A stretch of 64,000 nucleotides of DNA from Massiliimalia timonensis (GTDB lineage Bacteria; Bacillota; Clostridia; Oscillospirales; Ruminococcaceae): assembly GCF_900186585.1 (NCBI RefSeq), contig NZ_FYDD01000003.1:744001-808000 (forward strand), read 5' to 3'. Positions within the stretch are counted from its first letter, which is position 1, and every line of letters starts with the position of its first letter. The position numbers were made by a program, and so were the translations under genes. A model generated the notes under the pieces. That model worked only from the letters and a program-made list of their open reading frames with translations. It searched no databases and was not told the DNA's origin. Of the stretch, positions 1-7,994 are shown piece by piece.

Positions 1-1811
1 GGGTCGCCCTGACGCCCGGAACGTCCGCGCAGCTGGTTGTCGATACGACGGGATTCATGGCGTTCTGTCCCGATGATATAAAGTCCGCCGGCTTCACGAA
101 CTTTTTCCGCTTCGCCCTTGATTTCTGCTTTGTGTTTTGCGAGGGCCTCTTTAAATTCCTTGCGGGCATTTAAAATTTCTTCGTCTTCTGTTTCGCTGAA
201 GCCGTTTGCTTCTACGATCAACTCTTCACTGTAACCTTTTTTGCGCAGGTCTGCCTTGGCCAGATATTCCGCGTTACCGCCGAGCATGATGTCAGTACCA
301 CGTCCAGCCATGTTCGTTGCAATGGTAACAGCGCCGAATTTACCAGCCTGTGCAACGATCTCTGCTTCTTTTTCGTGATACTTCGCGTTTAAAACCTCAT
401 GCTTGATGCCGCGGCGGCGAAGCATGCTGCTGAGCAGTTCGGATTTGTCGATCGTAACCGTACCCACCAGAACCGGCTGGCCTTTTTTGTGGCATTCTGC
501 GATTTGGTCAATGACCGCATTGAATTTTGCTTTTTCAGTTTTATAAACAACGTCGTTGTAATCGTTCCTTTGAACCGGACGGTTGGTCGGGATCTCAATG
601 ACGTCCAGCTTGTAAATTTCCCGGAACTCACTTTCCTCAGTTAAGGCAGTACCGGTCATCCCGGACAATTTCCCGTATAGGCGGAAATAGTTTTGGAAAG
701 TGATTGTCGCAAGGGTTTTGGATTCTCTTGCAACGGTAACGTGTTCTTTAGCTTCAATCGCTTGATGCAAGCCTTCGTTGTAACGGCGCCCGATCATCAA
801 ACGCCCGGTAAATTCATCGACAATAATGACTTCGCCGTCTTTCACAACGTAGTCCACATCGCGGTGCATGATACCATATGCCTTGATCGCCTGATTGATG
901 TGGTGCTGTAAGGTCAGGTTGTCCGCGTCCATCAGGTTTTCCAAGTGGAAATAAGCTTCTGCCTTTTTCACGCCTTTCGGGGTAAGGGTAGCGGTCTTGG
1001 CCTTTTCATCGATGATATAATCTCCGTCAATATCATCCTGTTCTTCTTTTTGATCTACTTCAACCACACGGTACGGTTTTAATGTTTTTGCAAACGCATC
1101 CGCAATGGTATAAAGATCGGTAGACTTGTCCCCAGGGCCGGAAATGATCAGCGGGGTACGCGCTTCGTCGATCAAAATGGAGTCGACCTCGTCGACGATG
1201 GCAAAGTTGAACGGGCGCTGAACTTTCTGCGCTTTATAAATGACCATGTTGTCACGCAGGTAATCAAATCCAAATTCGTTGTTGGTACCATAGGTGATGT
1301 CCGCGTTGTAGGCGGCGCGTTTTTCATCGCCCTCTACACCGTGGATCACAAGGCCGACGGTCAGTCCCAAAAATTTATAAAGCTTCCCCATCCATTCGGA
1401 GTCACGCTTTGCCAGATAATCGTTGACAGTAACAATGTGCACGCCTTTTCCGGACAAACCGTTTAGATAAGCCGGCAGGGTAGCGACTAATGTTTTCCCC
1501 TCACCGGTACGCATTTCAGCGATCCGTCCCTGATGGAGCACGATCCCGCCGATGATCTGTACCGGAAAGTGCTTCATACCCAGCACGCGCCATGCCGCTT
1601 CCCGGCAGACAGCAAATGCATCCGGCAAAATGTCATCTAACGTTTCCGCATTCTGCAACCGCGCTTTCAATACTGGAGTCTGTTCCTGAAGCTGATGGTC
1701 GCTCATCTTGCTGTATTTATCTTCTAGTGCCAAAACCTGATCAACGATCGGGTTGATCCGTTTTAATTCACGGGAAGAGTAGGTGCCAAATATTTTTTCA
1801 TATAAACCCAT
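1..1811 (-). CDS. secA: SecA preprotein translocase ATPase (N-terminal part)
   Basis: Motor ATPase of the Sec pathway; it pushes unfolded preproteins through SecYEG at the membrane. About 603 residues are present, read leftward from an ATG at 1811 preceded by GGAGAG; the C-terminus lies beyond the left edge. Visible landmarks are the MGLYEKIFG start, the Walker A MRTGEGKT (about residues 100-107), the DEAD-type box VDEVDSI (about 205-211), the [10 protein letters not shown] motif of the second nucleotide-binding domain, and [19 protein letters not shown] right at the cut. The full protein in this family is usually about 800-950 residues. It is monocistronic as far as can be seen, and the neighbouring pheA is transcribed divergently. 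Confidence 0.97.
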   Translation of the reverse strand, partial: MGLYEKIFGTYSSRELKRINPIVDQVLALEDKYSKMSDHQLQEQTPVLKARLQNAETLDDILPDAFAVCREAAWRVLGMKHFPVQIIGGIVLHQGRIAEMRTGEGKTLVATLPAYLNGLSGKGVHIVTVNDYLAKRDSEWMGKLYKFLGLTVGLVIHGVEGDEKRAAYNADITYGTNNEFGFDYLRDNMVIYKAQKVQRPFNFAIVDEVDSILIDEARTPLIISGPGDKSTDLYTIADAFAKTLKPYRVVEVDQKEEQDDIDGDYIIDEKAKTATLTPKGVKKAEAYFHLENLMDADNLTLQHHINQAIKAYGIMHRDVDYVVKDGEVIIVDEFTGRLMIGRRYNEGLHQAIEAKEHVTVARESKTLATITFQNYFRLYGKLSGMTGTALTEESEFREIYKLDVIEIPTNRPVQRNDYNDVVYKTEKAKFNAVIDQIAECHKKGQPVLVGTVTIDKSELLSSMLRRRGIKHEVLNAKYHEKEAEIVAQAGKFGAVTIATNMAGRGTDIMLGGNAEYLAKADLRKKGYSEELIVEANGFSETEDEEILNARKEFKEALAKHKAEIKGEAEKVREAGGLYIIGTERHESRRIDNQLRGRSGRQGD

Positions 1812-1951
1812 AGTATCTCTCCAACCTGTTATTTTGCTGCATAAATCTGTTAACTAATATAGTATATAACGGATTGAATTTTGTTGCAAGCCTTTTTGCC
1901 CCATTTATGAAGGATATTTACACTCTGTTTAATTTTTGAGGTGGTTCTTCG

Positions 1952-1980
1952 TTGTCATTCCCCAAAAACCGTGTTATAAT
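1952..1980 (+). promoter_or_regulatory. Sigma-A-type promoter of pheA
   Basis: TTGTCA at 1952-1957 and TATAAT at 1975-1980 are separated by 17 bp. The start codon of pheA follows 36 bp downstream of the -10 box. Confidence 0.75.
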
Positions 1981-2016
1981 GATATGCAGTGAAGCAAAAG
2001 TTGCGAGGGGAAGAGT

Positions 2017-2838
2017 ATGGAACAAAATATTGCGGTGCTGGGACCGGCCGGGACGTTCAGCGACAGCGCCTGCCAAAAATATCAGCAGCTGTGCACCCGT
2101 CCGCTGCAGCCGGTCTATTATCCCACGATCGATGAAACCTTCCACGCGGTGGGAAAAGAGTGCGTGTTAGGGATCGTTCCGGTGGAAAACACGCTGGATG
2201 GATATGTCCAGCGCAGTCTGGATCTATTGTTAGAAATGGATTTAAAGATTATACGGGAAATTTCCGTCCCGGTACAGTTTTCTTTAGTCGCCAACACGGA
2301 AAACGTGGACGAGATCAAAACCCTGTATGTACAGTTTAAATCCAGCGGGCAGTGCCGCAGGCAGATCGACAGCCTTTCCGGTGTAAAACTGGTGATTACC
2401 GAAAGCAACATGGAATCCTTTTATCTGGTACAGCAGGGAAAACCTGGGGAAGCCGCGATCATCCCACAGCATATGCTTTCGCAGTCCAATGCTAAATTTC
2501 AAATTGAGAACGTGACTGATTCCAGCAACAATGTTACCCGTTTTCTGGTGATCCAGCCGGGCGGGGTATTAGAGCAAAGCGGGTTCAATGAAATCAAGGT
2601 GTCTTTATATGTCATGCCGCAGATCGACGAACCGGGGGTGCTGTTTCGGATCCTGAAAATTTTCAATGACCATCAGGTCAACCTGGTTTCTATCATGTCC
2701 CGCCCCACCAAAAGGAATATGGGGACCTATAATTTTTATTTAGAGCTTAACGGGATAAAAGAACAAAAAGCAGATGTTTTTGAGGCGCTTGACTCCTTAA
2801 AAAAACAATTTCCGGTAAAGGTACTGGGGATTTATTAA
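2017..2838 (+). CDS. pheA: Prephenate dehydratase with ACT domain
   Basis: Converts prephenate to phenylpyruvate in phenylalanine synthesis. The 273 residues hold a periplasmic-binding-protein-like catalytic region (about 5-185) with the VPVENTLDG segment and the NNVTRF motif, whose Thr-Arg-Phe is the catalytic signature of the family. An ACT domain follows (about 195-270), beginning PGVLFRILKIF and carrying the MSRP segment, known from the family to bind phenylalanine for feedback inhibition. No chorismate mutase domain is fused; a separate small chorismate mutase lies at 44443. The ATG follows GAGGGGAAGAG. The gene stands alone between a sigma-A promoter and a bidirectional terminator. Confidence 0.95.
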   Translation: MEQNIAVLGPAGTFSDSACQKYQQLCTRPLQPVYYPTIDETFHAVGKECVLGIVPVENTLDGYVQRSLDLLLEMDLKIIREISVPVQFSLVANTENVDEIKTLYVQFKSSGQCRRQIDSLSGVKLVITESNMESFYLVQQGKPGEAAIIPQHMLSQSNAKFQIENVTDSSNNVTRFLVIQPGGVLEQSGFNEIKVSLYVMPQIDEPGVLFRILKIFNDHQVNLVSIMSRPTKRNMGTYNFYLELNGIKEQKADVFEALDSLKKQFPVKVLGIY

Positions 2839-2843
2839 CGTGA

Positions 2844-2875
2844 AAAAAGCAGGGCAAAATTGCCCTGCTTTTTAT
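2844..2875. terminator. Bidirectional terminator, pheA / sdpI
   Basis: Perfect stem AAGCAGGGCAA / TTGCCCTGCTT around a 2-nt centre, flanked by an A-run on the left and a T-run on the right. It serves the converging pheA and sdpI genes; the sdpI stop codon overlaps its right end. Confidence 0.85.
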
Positions 2876-3465
2876 TTTGCGCCATGTAGTTTTTTCATAA
2901 AAAAGCGGAGAGAGATGATGCTGGGGATTCCGATCCACAGCAAGAACACAATGGCAGTGACCGCTTCAAAATAAGGCAGCGTAAGGATCAACACCAGATA
3001 GATGACGGAAAGCGGCAGGGAAAGGTATCCCAGCACTCGGTGGGCCAGCAGCCATGTTTCTTCGTCCCGTACCGTCCAAGGCAGGCGAAGCCCAGTGTAA
3101 CGGTTAAAGGGGATCTTGGTGGATAGATTGCCCAACACCACCATGAGCAATAAAATGATCCCCGCCGCAAAGGCCTTTTCCGTATTTTCCGAAACCTGTC
3201 CGTTTGCTACAAGATAGGCTGCCCCTCCTGCGATCAGCAGGATAAAAAGGGAAAACAGTGTCAGCCCTTTTAAGGTTTTCGTTTTTGGGTTGGCAGGGGA
3301 AAGGCCTGCCAATTGGTCCATTTTGCGGTACAGCACGACCAGGGAAACGATCAGCATAGTTCCGATGAGAAGAAGACTGACTGCGGGATCACGCAGGAAA
3401 ATAGCTGTTGCCAGCGCACCGGCCGAAAGCAGGAACAATAAAAAGCGGCTTTGGTTAAGGCTCAT
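2872..3465 (-). CDS. sdpI: SdpI-family membrane protein
   Basis: Integral membrane protein of 197 residues with about six hydrophobic segments. The SdpI family is named for the Bacillus subtilis immunity protein against the SDP peptide toxin, which also relays signal to the repressor SdpR. Assignment rests on length, topology, central RYTGLRLPWTVRDEETW segment (typical of SdpI C-terminal motifs), and the SdpR-like gene immediately upstream. The ATG at 3465 follows AGGAG at 10-nt spacing and overlaps the sdpR 3' end by 11 bp, so the two are translationally coupled. No sdpA, sdpB or sdpC toxin gene is in the window; the immunity role here is inference from family. Confidence 0.85.
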   Translation of the reverse strand: MSLNQSRFLLFLLSAGALATAIFLRDPAVSLLLIGTMLIVSLVVLYRKMDQLAGLSPANPKTKTLKGLTLFSLFILLIAGGAAYLVANGQVSENTEKAFAAGIILLLMVVLGNLSTKIPFNRYTGLRLPWTVRDEETWLLAHRVLGYLSLPLSVIYLVLILTLPYFEAVTAIVFLLWIGIPSIISLRFFMKKLHGAK

Positions 3466-3739
3466 TGGAAACACGCTCCTTTGTACTGACAAGCTCAATG
3501 AGCTCCATCCCCATTTCTTGGAGTACAGTCAGGTTAACCGAATAGATAAGCTGGGTGCCCCGCCGTTCCACAGTTACCAGCTCCGCTTGGCGAAGTACCT
3601 CCAAATGGCGGGAAACAGAGGGCTTGGATATGGTAAAGTGGGAAGCGATCTCTCCGGCGTTGAGGCTTTTCTGTTTGAGAAGCCGGATGATCTCCCGGCG
3701 GTAAGGGCTTGCAAGCGCTTGGAAAAATTCATCATTCAT
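3455..3739 (-). CDS. sdpR: ArsR-family autorepressor, SdpR-like
   Basis: Winged-helix DNA-binding repressor of 94 residues. The N-terminus MNDEFFQALASPYRREI and the helix-turn-helix (AGEIASHFTISKPSVSRHLEVL, about 28-49; quoted here in pieces) match ArsR proteins that pair with SdpI. It has no metal-binding Cys cluster, which argues against a metal sensor. The start at 3739 is preferred over 3748, because AGGAG abuts the upstream ATG with no spacer but lies 9 nt before this one. A 26-bp near-palindrome covers its promoter, which fits autorepression. Confidence 0.88.
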   Translation of the reverse strand: MNDEFFQALASPYRREIIRLLKQKSLNAGEIASHFTISKPSVSRHLEVLRQAELVTVERRGTQLIYSVNLTVLQEMGMELIELVSTKERVSNEP

Positions 3740-3756
3740 TTGCTCCATCTCCTTTA

Positions 3757-3791
3757 TTTTCTATTTTAGCTAAATTAGAAAATAAAATCAA
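3757..3791 (-). promoter_or_regulatory. sdpRI promoter with palindromic operator
   Basis: Reading leftward, TTGATT (3791-3786) and TAAAAT (3768-3763) are 17 bp apart. A 26-bp near-perfect palindrome centred on AGCT (3757-3782; one mismatched pair) covers the spacer and the whole -10 box. A repressor bound here would block RNA polymerase directly, so this is the likely SdpR operator. Confidence 0.72.
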
Positions 3792-3884
3792 GGGAAATTT
3801 ACCTTTTTTCTGGCGGTAACTCCCAAGAGAATTGTGTAACCAAGGGAGATCTTTACTGATTTTGCCGATTTTTGTAAGGTTTGG

Positions 3885-3913
3885 TTGTGTTTTCCTACCG
3901 TTTTTGCTATAAT
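3885..3913 (+). promoter_or_regulatory. Promoter of queT
   Basis: TTGTGT at 3885-3890, 17 bp, then TATAAT at 3908-3913 with an extended TG just before it. Transcription would begin about 15-20 nt before the riboswitch-like element. Confidence 0.7.
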
Positions 3914-3937
3914 CGGGAACGTGCCTAAAAATGGCGC

Positions 3938-3975
3938 AGTCAGTCGCAACCTCCTGACTTTAAAGAAAACTACGA
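3938..3975 (+). ncRNA. preQ1-I-type riboswitch upstream of queT
   Basis: A 6-bp stem AGTCAG / CTGACT (3938-3943 with 3954-3959) closes a 10-nt loop TCGCAACCTC, followed by an A-rich tail TTAAAGAAAACTAC. Stem length, a loop beginning TCGCA, and the A-rich tail closely resemble the small class-I preQ1 aptamers I know from Firmicutes, and the downstream gene encodes the matching transporter. The ribosome site GAAGGA lies just beyond the tail, so ligand-dependent translation control is likely. A 5-bp hairpin (GTGCC/GGCGC) precedes the element. Confidence 0.7.
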
Positions 3976-3992
3976 AAGAAGGAAACTTGAAA

Positions 3993-4526
3993 ATGGAACA
4001 CACAGAAAAAAGGGTCATGAAGCTTGTAAAAGTTTCTATGATCGCGGCGATTTATGTCGCGTTGACACTTGCTGTAGCGCCGTTCGCTTACGGGCCGGTA
4101 CAGTTTCGGGTAAGTGAGGCAATGACCGTACTGCCGGCGTTTACCACAATGGCAATTCCGGGCTTGTCACTAGGCTGCTGTCTGGCAAATCTGATCGGCT
4201 TGTTTTTGGGCAACCCCCTGGGACTCGTCGACGCGGTATTTGGGACATTAGCCACTTTATTGGCTGCTGTGATCAGCTGGAAGATAGGACGCTGCAAAAG
4301 TAGAACGGTGCGTTATTTGTTGGTGCCGCTGCCGCCGGTCGTCGCTAATGCGGTAATCGTTGGCGCGGAGCTGACCGTTGTGTTAAACGAAGGTGCAGAC
4401 TTTGGAAAGGCTTATCCTTTAAACGCGCTTTCTGTAGGAATCGGGGAGGCGGTAATATGCTATACCTTGGGAATCCTTTTAATGGTCGTTTTACAAAAAA
4501 ATGATTTTTACAAGAAAATATTTTAA
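3993..4526 (+). CDS. queT: QueT family queuosine precursor transporter
   Basis: Integral membrane substrate-binding (S) component thought to import queuosine precursors such as preQ1 through a shared ECF energy-coupling module. It has 177 residues with about five or six hydrophobic helices; VAPFAYGPVQFRVSEAMTVLP near residues 27-47 is characteristic of QueT (COG4708), as is the GNPLGLVDAVFGTLATLL stretch. The ATG at 3993 is chosen because GAAGGA precedes it and the longer reading would run through the riboswitch. No ECF ATPase or T component is nearby. Regulation by a preQ1 riboswitch is indicated by the leader. Confidence 0.9.
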   Translation: MEHTEKRVMKLVKVSMIAAIYVALTLAVAPFAYGPVQFRVSEAMTVLPAFTTMAIPGLSLGCCLANLIGLFLGNPLGLVDAVFGTLATLLAAVISWKIGRCKSRTVRYLLVPLPPVVANAVIVGAELTVVLNEGADFGKAYPLNALSVGIGEAVICYTLGILLMVVLQKNDFYKKIF

Positions 4527-4560
4527 TTTTGTCGCAGATAAGATGAATAGGTTGCAAAAA

Positions 4561-4592
4561 ACGGGTTTTGGTACGAAAACCCGTTTTTCTTT
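4561..4592 (+). terminator. Terminator after queT
   Basis: Stem ACGGGTTTT / AAAACCCGT with loop GGTACG (approximately), followed by TTTTCTTTT. Confidence 0.8.
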
Positions 4593-4681
4593 TCAAAATA
4601 TTCATGGTTATCGCTTGTTTTTTATGAAAGGATTTGGTACAATAATGATAAAATAAGGATTGTGGTTTGGGAGGTTTTTTT

Positions 4682-4819
4682 ATGAAAACATTTTTAAAAG
4701 TTATGGGTTCACTGTTGGCTGTGGCAGTTGTACTCAAAGGGATTTTGATGCTGATTGATTATTTTTATGAAACCTACGCAGTCCGCTATATTGAATCTGA
4801 GATCCCAGTAGAGGACTAA
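4682..4819 (+). CDS. Small single-span membrane protein, unknown function
   Basis: A 45-residue protein starting MKTFLKVMGSLLAVAVVLKG. One hydrophobic helix (about residues 7-26) is followed by an acidic, tyrosine-rich tail ending ESEIPVED. A strong GGGAGG ribosome site precedes the ATG and a terminator follows within 10 nt, so this is a self-contained transcription unit and likely real despite its size. I do not recognise a named family; the function is unknown. Confidence 0.65.
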   Translation: MKTFLKVMGSLLAVAVVLKGILMLIDYFYETYAVRYIESEIPVED

Positions 4820-4824
4820 AAAGG

Positions 4825-4856
4825 AAACCGGTTCCGAACGGAGCCGGTTTTTGTTT
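4825..4856 (+). terminator. Terminator after the 45-residue gene
   Basis: Stem AAACCGGTTC / GAGCCGGTTT (with one G-T pair), then a T-rich run interrupted by G. Confidence 0.75.
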
Positions 4857-4888
4857 GTCTGTTATAGGAAAAGAAAAGGCGGTTTTCC

Positions 4889-4917
4889 TTGAATAGGAGC
4901 GGGTTTTGTGATATAAT
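4889..4917 (+). promoter_or_regulatory. Promoter of purB
   Basis: TTGAAT (4889-4894), 17-bp spacer, TATAAT (4912-4917). Confidence 0.75.
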
Positions 4918-4971
4918 ATTTAAGTTATTTGACGAAAAGCTAGGAATATCAACATATTGGAGGTTACAGGA

Positions 4972-6402
4972 ATGTACGATAAGTATGTCAGCCCTTTTAG
5001 TACAAGATACGCAAGCGATGAAATGCAGCAGCTTTTTTCTGCGGAAAAAAAGTTTACAACATGGAGAAAGCTGTGGGTCGCTTTGGCACGCGCAGAGATG
5101 AAAATGGGCCTGCCCATTACACAGGAACAGGTAGATGAGCTGGAAGCGCATATTTATGACGTTAACTATGAGGTGGCGGAAGAACGCGAAAAGCTAGTCC
5201 GTCACGACGTGATGTCCCATGTTTATGCTTATGGCCAGCAGTGCCCGCACGCGAAGGGAATCATCCATCTTGGGGCTACTTCCTGCTATGTTGGGGATAA
5301 TACGGATATTATCATCATGCGTGACGCATTGAAGCTGGTGCGCAGAAAGCTGATCAATGTTATTGACCTGCTAGGCAAATTTGCGCAGGAGCACAAAGCG
5401 CAGCCGGCGTTGGCTTATACCCATTTACAGCCGGCGCAGCTCACCACAGTCGGGAAACGTGCCACCTTGTGGGCAAACGAACTTTTGATGGATTTGGAAG
5501 AGGTGGAGTACCGGATCGCCGGCTTAAAGCTGCTTGGCTCTAAAGGCACTACTGGTACGCAGGCCAGCTTTATGGAATTGTTTGAAGGGGATACTGCCAA
5601 AATCAAGGAGGTAGACCGTTTGATCTGCGAAGAAATGGGCTTTGACGGCGTTGTCCCGGTTTCGGGGCAGACCTATTCCCGGAAGATCGACTCGCAGGTC
5701 GTCTGCACATTGAGCGGCATTGCACAGAGTGCTAGTAAATTCTCCAACGACATGAGAATCCTGCAAAATTTCAAGGAAATGGAAGAACCGTTCGAGAAAA
5801 ATCAGATCGGGTCCTCGGCGATGCCTTACAAGCGTAACCCGATGCGGAGCGAACGGATCACGGCTTTGGCGCGCTATGTTATGGCGGACACTTTAAACCC
5901 GATGTACACCGCTGCGACCCAGTGGTTTGAACGTACTCTGGACGACAGCGCCAACAAGCGGATCGCTGTAGCGGAGGCATTCCTTGCGATTGACTCTATT
6001 TTGAATATCATGCTCAATGTTTGTGACGGGCTGGTCGTTTACCCGAAAGTGATCGAACAGCGCGTTTTAAGGGAACTGCCTTTCATGGCGACAGAAAATA
6101 TTATGATGACTGCTGTGAAGAAAGGTGGCGACCGTCAGGAACTGCATGAAAAACTTCGCCAGCATTCGATCGCGGCTGCTAAGGTGGTTAAGGAAGAAGG
6201 CGGAGACAACGATCTGATCGACCGTGTCTGCGCAGATAAGTCCTTTAATCTGACCAAAGAGGAAATTACGGCGGTGCTGAAGCCGATCAACTTCGTAGGC
6301 AGAAGTGTGGAGCAGGTCGATGAATTTATTGCCGAATACATCACCCCGCTGCGGGAAGCAAACAGCGATATTTTAAATGAAAAAGCGGAGCTTTCCGTTT
6401 AA
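4972..6402 (+). CDS. purB: Adenylosuccinate lyase
   Basis: Catalyses two fumarate-releasing steps of purine synthesis: SAICAR to AICAR and adenylosuccinate to AMP. It has 476 residues of the fumarase/aspartase superfamily. The signature loop GSSAMPYKRNPMRSE (about 279-293) carries the catalytic Ser of the flexible lid; HLGATSCYVGDNTD (about 98-111) and THLQPAQLTTVGKR (about 150-163) are the other conserved regions. The ATG at 4972 follows TTGGAGG at 8-nt spacing, and the reading begins MYDKYVSPFSTRYAS as in clostridial PurB. The gene is not clustered with other pur genes. Confidence 0.96.
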   Translation: MYDKYVSPFSTRYASDEMQQLFSAEKKFTTWRKLWVALARAEMKMGLPITQEQVDELEAHIYDVNYEVAEEREKLVRHDVMSHVYAYGQQCPHAKGIIHLGATSCYVGDNTDIIIMRDALKLVRRKLINVIDLLGKFAQEHKAQPALAYTHLQPAQLTTVGKRATLWANELLMDLEEVEYRIAGLKLLGSKGTTGTQASFMELFEGDTAKIKEVDRLICEEMGFDGVVPVSGQTYSRKIDSQVVCTLSGIAQSASKFSNDMRILQNFKEMEEPFEKNQIGSSAMPYKRNPMRSERITALARYVMADTLNPMYTAATQWFERTLDDSANKRIAVAEAFLAIDSILNIMLNVCDGLVVYPKVIEQRVLRELPFMATENIMMTAVKKGGDRQELHEKLRQHSIAAAKVVKEEGGDNDLIDRVCADKSFNLTKEEITAVLKPINFVGRSVEQVDEFIAEYITPLREANSDILNEKAELSV

Positions 6403-6432
6403 GGTATTTTTGTGAAATCAGGGGGATTTATA

Positions 6433-6461
6433 TTGACTTTCTTTTGGAAAGCGTGTAAACT
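6433..6461 (+). promoter_or_regulatory. Promoter of secD-secF
   Basis: TTGACT (6433-6438), 17-bp spacer, TAAACT (6456-6461). The leader to the secD ATG is about 115 nt and contains GC-rich inverted segments ending in GGCGGTTTTTT near 6519-6530, a possible weak attenuator. Confidence 0.6.
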
Positions 6462-6584
6462 GATTTCTGTATTGTGGCTGAATTGTGCGCTTTTTTCAAA
6501 GCCGTTTGGCCTAAAACGGGGCGGTTTTTTACGGCTCTGAAAATCAGGGCGGGGCTGTGTCCTGCTGCAATGGAGGAAAAACAC

Positions 6585-7994
6585 ATGAAGCGAGTTGGAA
6601 AACCCGTTTTTTGGATCGTTGTGGTCATTACCTTGCTGTTTACCACGCTTTCCATTACCGGGATAACCACCCAGTACGGTGATGTCAAAAACGTCATCAT
6701 CAAGGGCGTGGACCAGATCCGCTGGGGGATCGATATTCGAGGCGGCGTAGACGTGACCTTTACGCCAGAGTCCGGAAAGGATGCGACTGCGGACGAGCTT
6801 GACGCCGCGGCTGAAGTTATGCGGCAGCGTTTGGTTACCTTAAATATCACAGACTATGAAGTTTATACAGACGATGCTTCCAACCGGATCATTGTCCGTT
6901 TCCCATGGAAAGAGGGAGAAACGGATTTTGACGCGGAAAGTGCAATCGCAGAATTGGGCGATACGGCAATGCTAACTTTTCGGGAAAGTGATGAACGGGA
7001 TGTAGATGGGAAGCCTTCGGGTGTCACCAAGGAAACTGTGATCCTGCAAGGAGCCGATGTACAGCGTGCAGAGGCAAACTATGGCGCGATAGACAATACC
7101 GGCAAGGCCGAATGGTATGTGCAGTTAAAATTAGCTGACAGCGGGAAAACTGCATTTGCAGACGCGACGACCCGGCTGGCTGGGAAAGACTGCATTTCTA
7201 TCTGGATGGATGACACGATGATCAGCAACCCGAATGTCAACAGTGCGATCACAGACGGCGTGGCGATCATTTCCGGAAACTTTACACAGGAATCCGCAGA
7301 ATCTCTGGCAAATAAGATCAACGGTGGCGCATTGCCGTTTAAGCTGGAAACAGAAAACTACAGTACGATCGACCCGACTTTGGGAACTGGTGCTCGTGAT
7401 GCAATGGTGTTGTCTGGAGTTATCGCGTTTATTCTGGTTTGTATTTTTATGATCGTGCTTTACCGTCTGCCCGGTATCGTGGCTTGTGTGGCTTTGGCAG
7501 GACAGGTCGGAGGTATGCTGGCTGCTTTGACTGGGTTTGTCCCAGGCATGAACAGCTTTACCCTGACGATTCCAGGTATCGCCGGTATTATATTGAGTAT
7601 CGGGATCGGGGTAGATGCCAACATCATCACTGCGGAACGCATTAAAGAGGAGATCAGGTCAGGAAAGTCTATTGACGGTGCTGTGGAGCTTGGCTATCAG
7701 CGTGCTTTCAGTGCGATTTTTGACGGAAACATCACCAACGTTATTGTGGCGATCATCTTAATGGGGACCTTTGGGCCGCCGGACAGCGCATTTGCAACAC
7801 TGCTCAAACCGTTATTATTCCTGTTCCCGGCTTCTACGGAAGGGGCCATCTATTCCTTCGGATATACCTTGCTGGTAGGTGTAGTTGCTAACTTTGTATT
7901 TGGTATTTTTGCTTCCAAGTACATGATGAAATCTGTTTCCAGATTTAAGTGCTTCCGAAATCCTTGGGTTTATGGAGGTAGTCGAAATGTTTAA
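6585..7994 (+). CDS. secD: Protein translocase subunit SecD
   Basis: Membrane subunit that with SecF uses the proton-motive force to aid late protein export through SecYEG. It has 469 residues: one N-terminal helix (about 10-28), a large extracytoplasmic domain beginning IRWGIDIRGGVDVTF, then five C-terminal helices of the RND/SecDF type with IGVDANIITAERIKEE, a conserved SecD motif. The ATG at 6585 follows TGGAGG at 8-nt spacing; the frame is open further upstream but has no ribosome site there. The stop overlaps the secF start by 8 bp. Confidence 0.95.
   Translation: MKRVGKPVFWIVVVITLLFTTLSITGITTQYGDVKNVIIKGVDQIRWGIDIRGGVDVTFTPESGKDATADELDAAAEVMRQRLVTLNITDYEVYTDDASNRIIVRFPWKEGETDFDAESAIAELGDTAMLTFRESDERDVDGKPSGVTKETVILQGADVQRAEANYGAIDNTGKAEWYVQLKLADSGKTAFADATTRLAGKDCISIWMDDTMISNPNVNSAITDGVAIISGNFTQESAESLANKINGGALPFKLETENYSTIDPTLGTGARDAMVLSGVIAFILVCIFMIVLYRLPGIVACVALAGQVGGMLAALTGFVPGMNSFTLTIPGIAGIILSIGIGVDANIITAERIKEEIRSGKSIDGAVELGYQRAFSAIFDGNITNVIVAIILMGTFGPPDSAFATLLKPLLFLFPASTEGAIYSFGYTLLVGVVANFVFGIFASKYMMKSVSRFKCFRNPWVYGGSRNV

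Noticed and set aside
3290-3769. 159-residue frame on the plus strand across sdpI/sdpR
   Set aside because: It is antisense to two recognised genes, with no domain and no promoter.
6474-6584. In-frame N-terminal extension of SecD from a GTG at 6474
   Set aside because: No ribosome site at 6474; TGGAGG sits at the right distance before 6585, and the extension has no similarity to SecD.
6480-6584. Arrest peptide or riboswitch in the secDF leader
   Set aside because: The GC-rich inverted segments are imperfect and no short ORF with a ribosome site was found; too weak to call.
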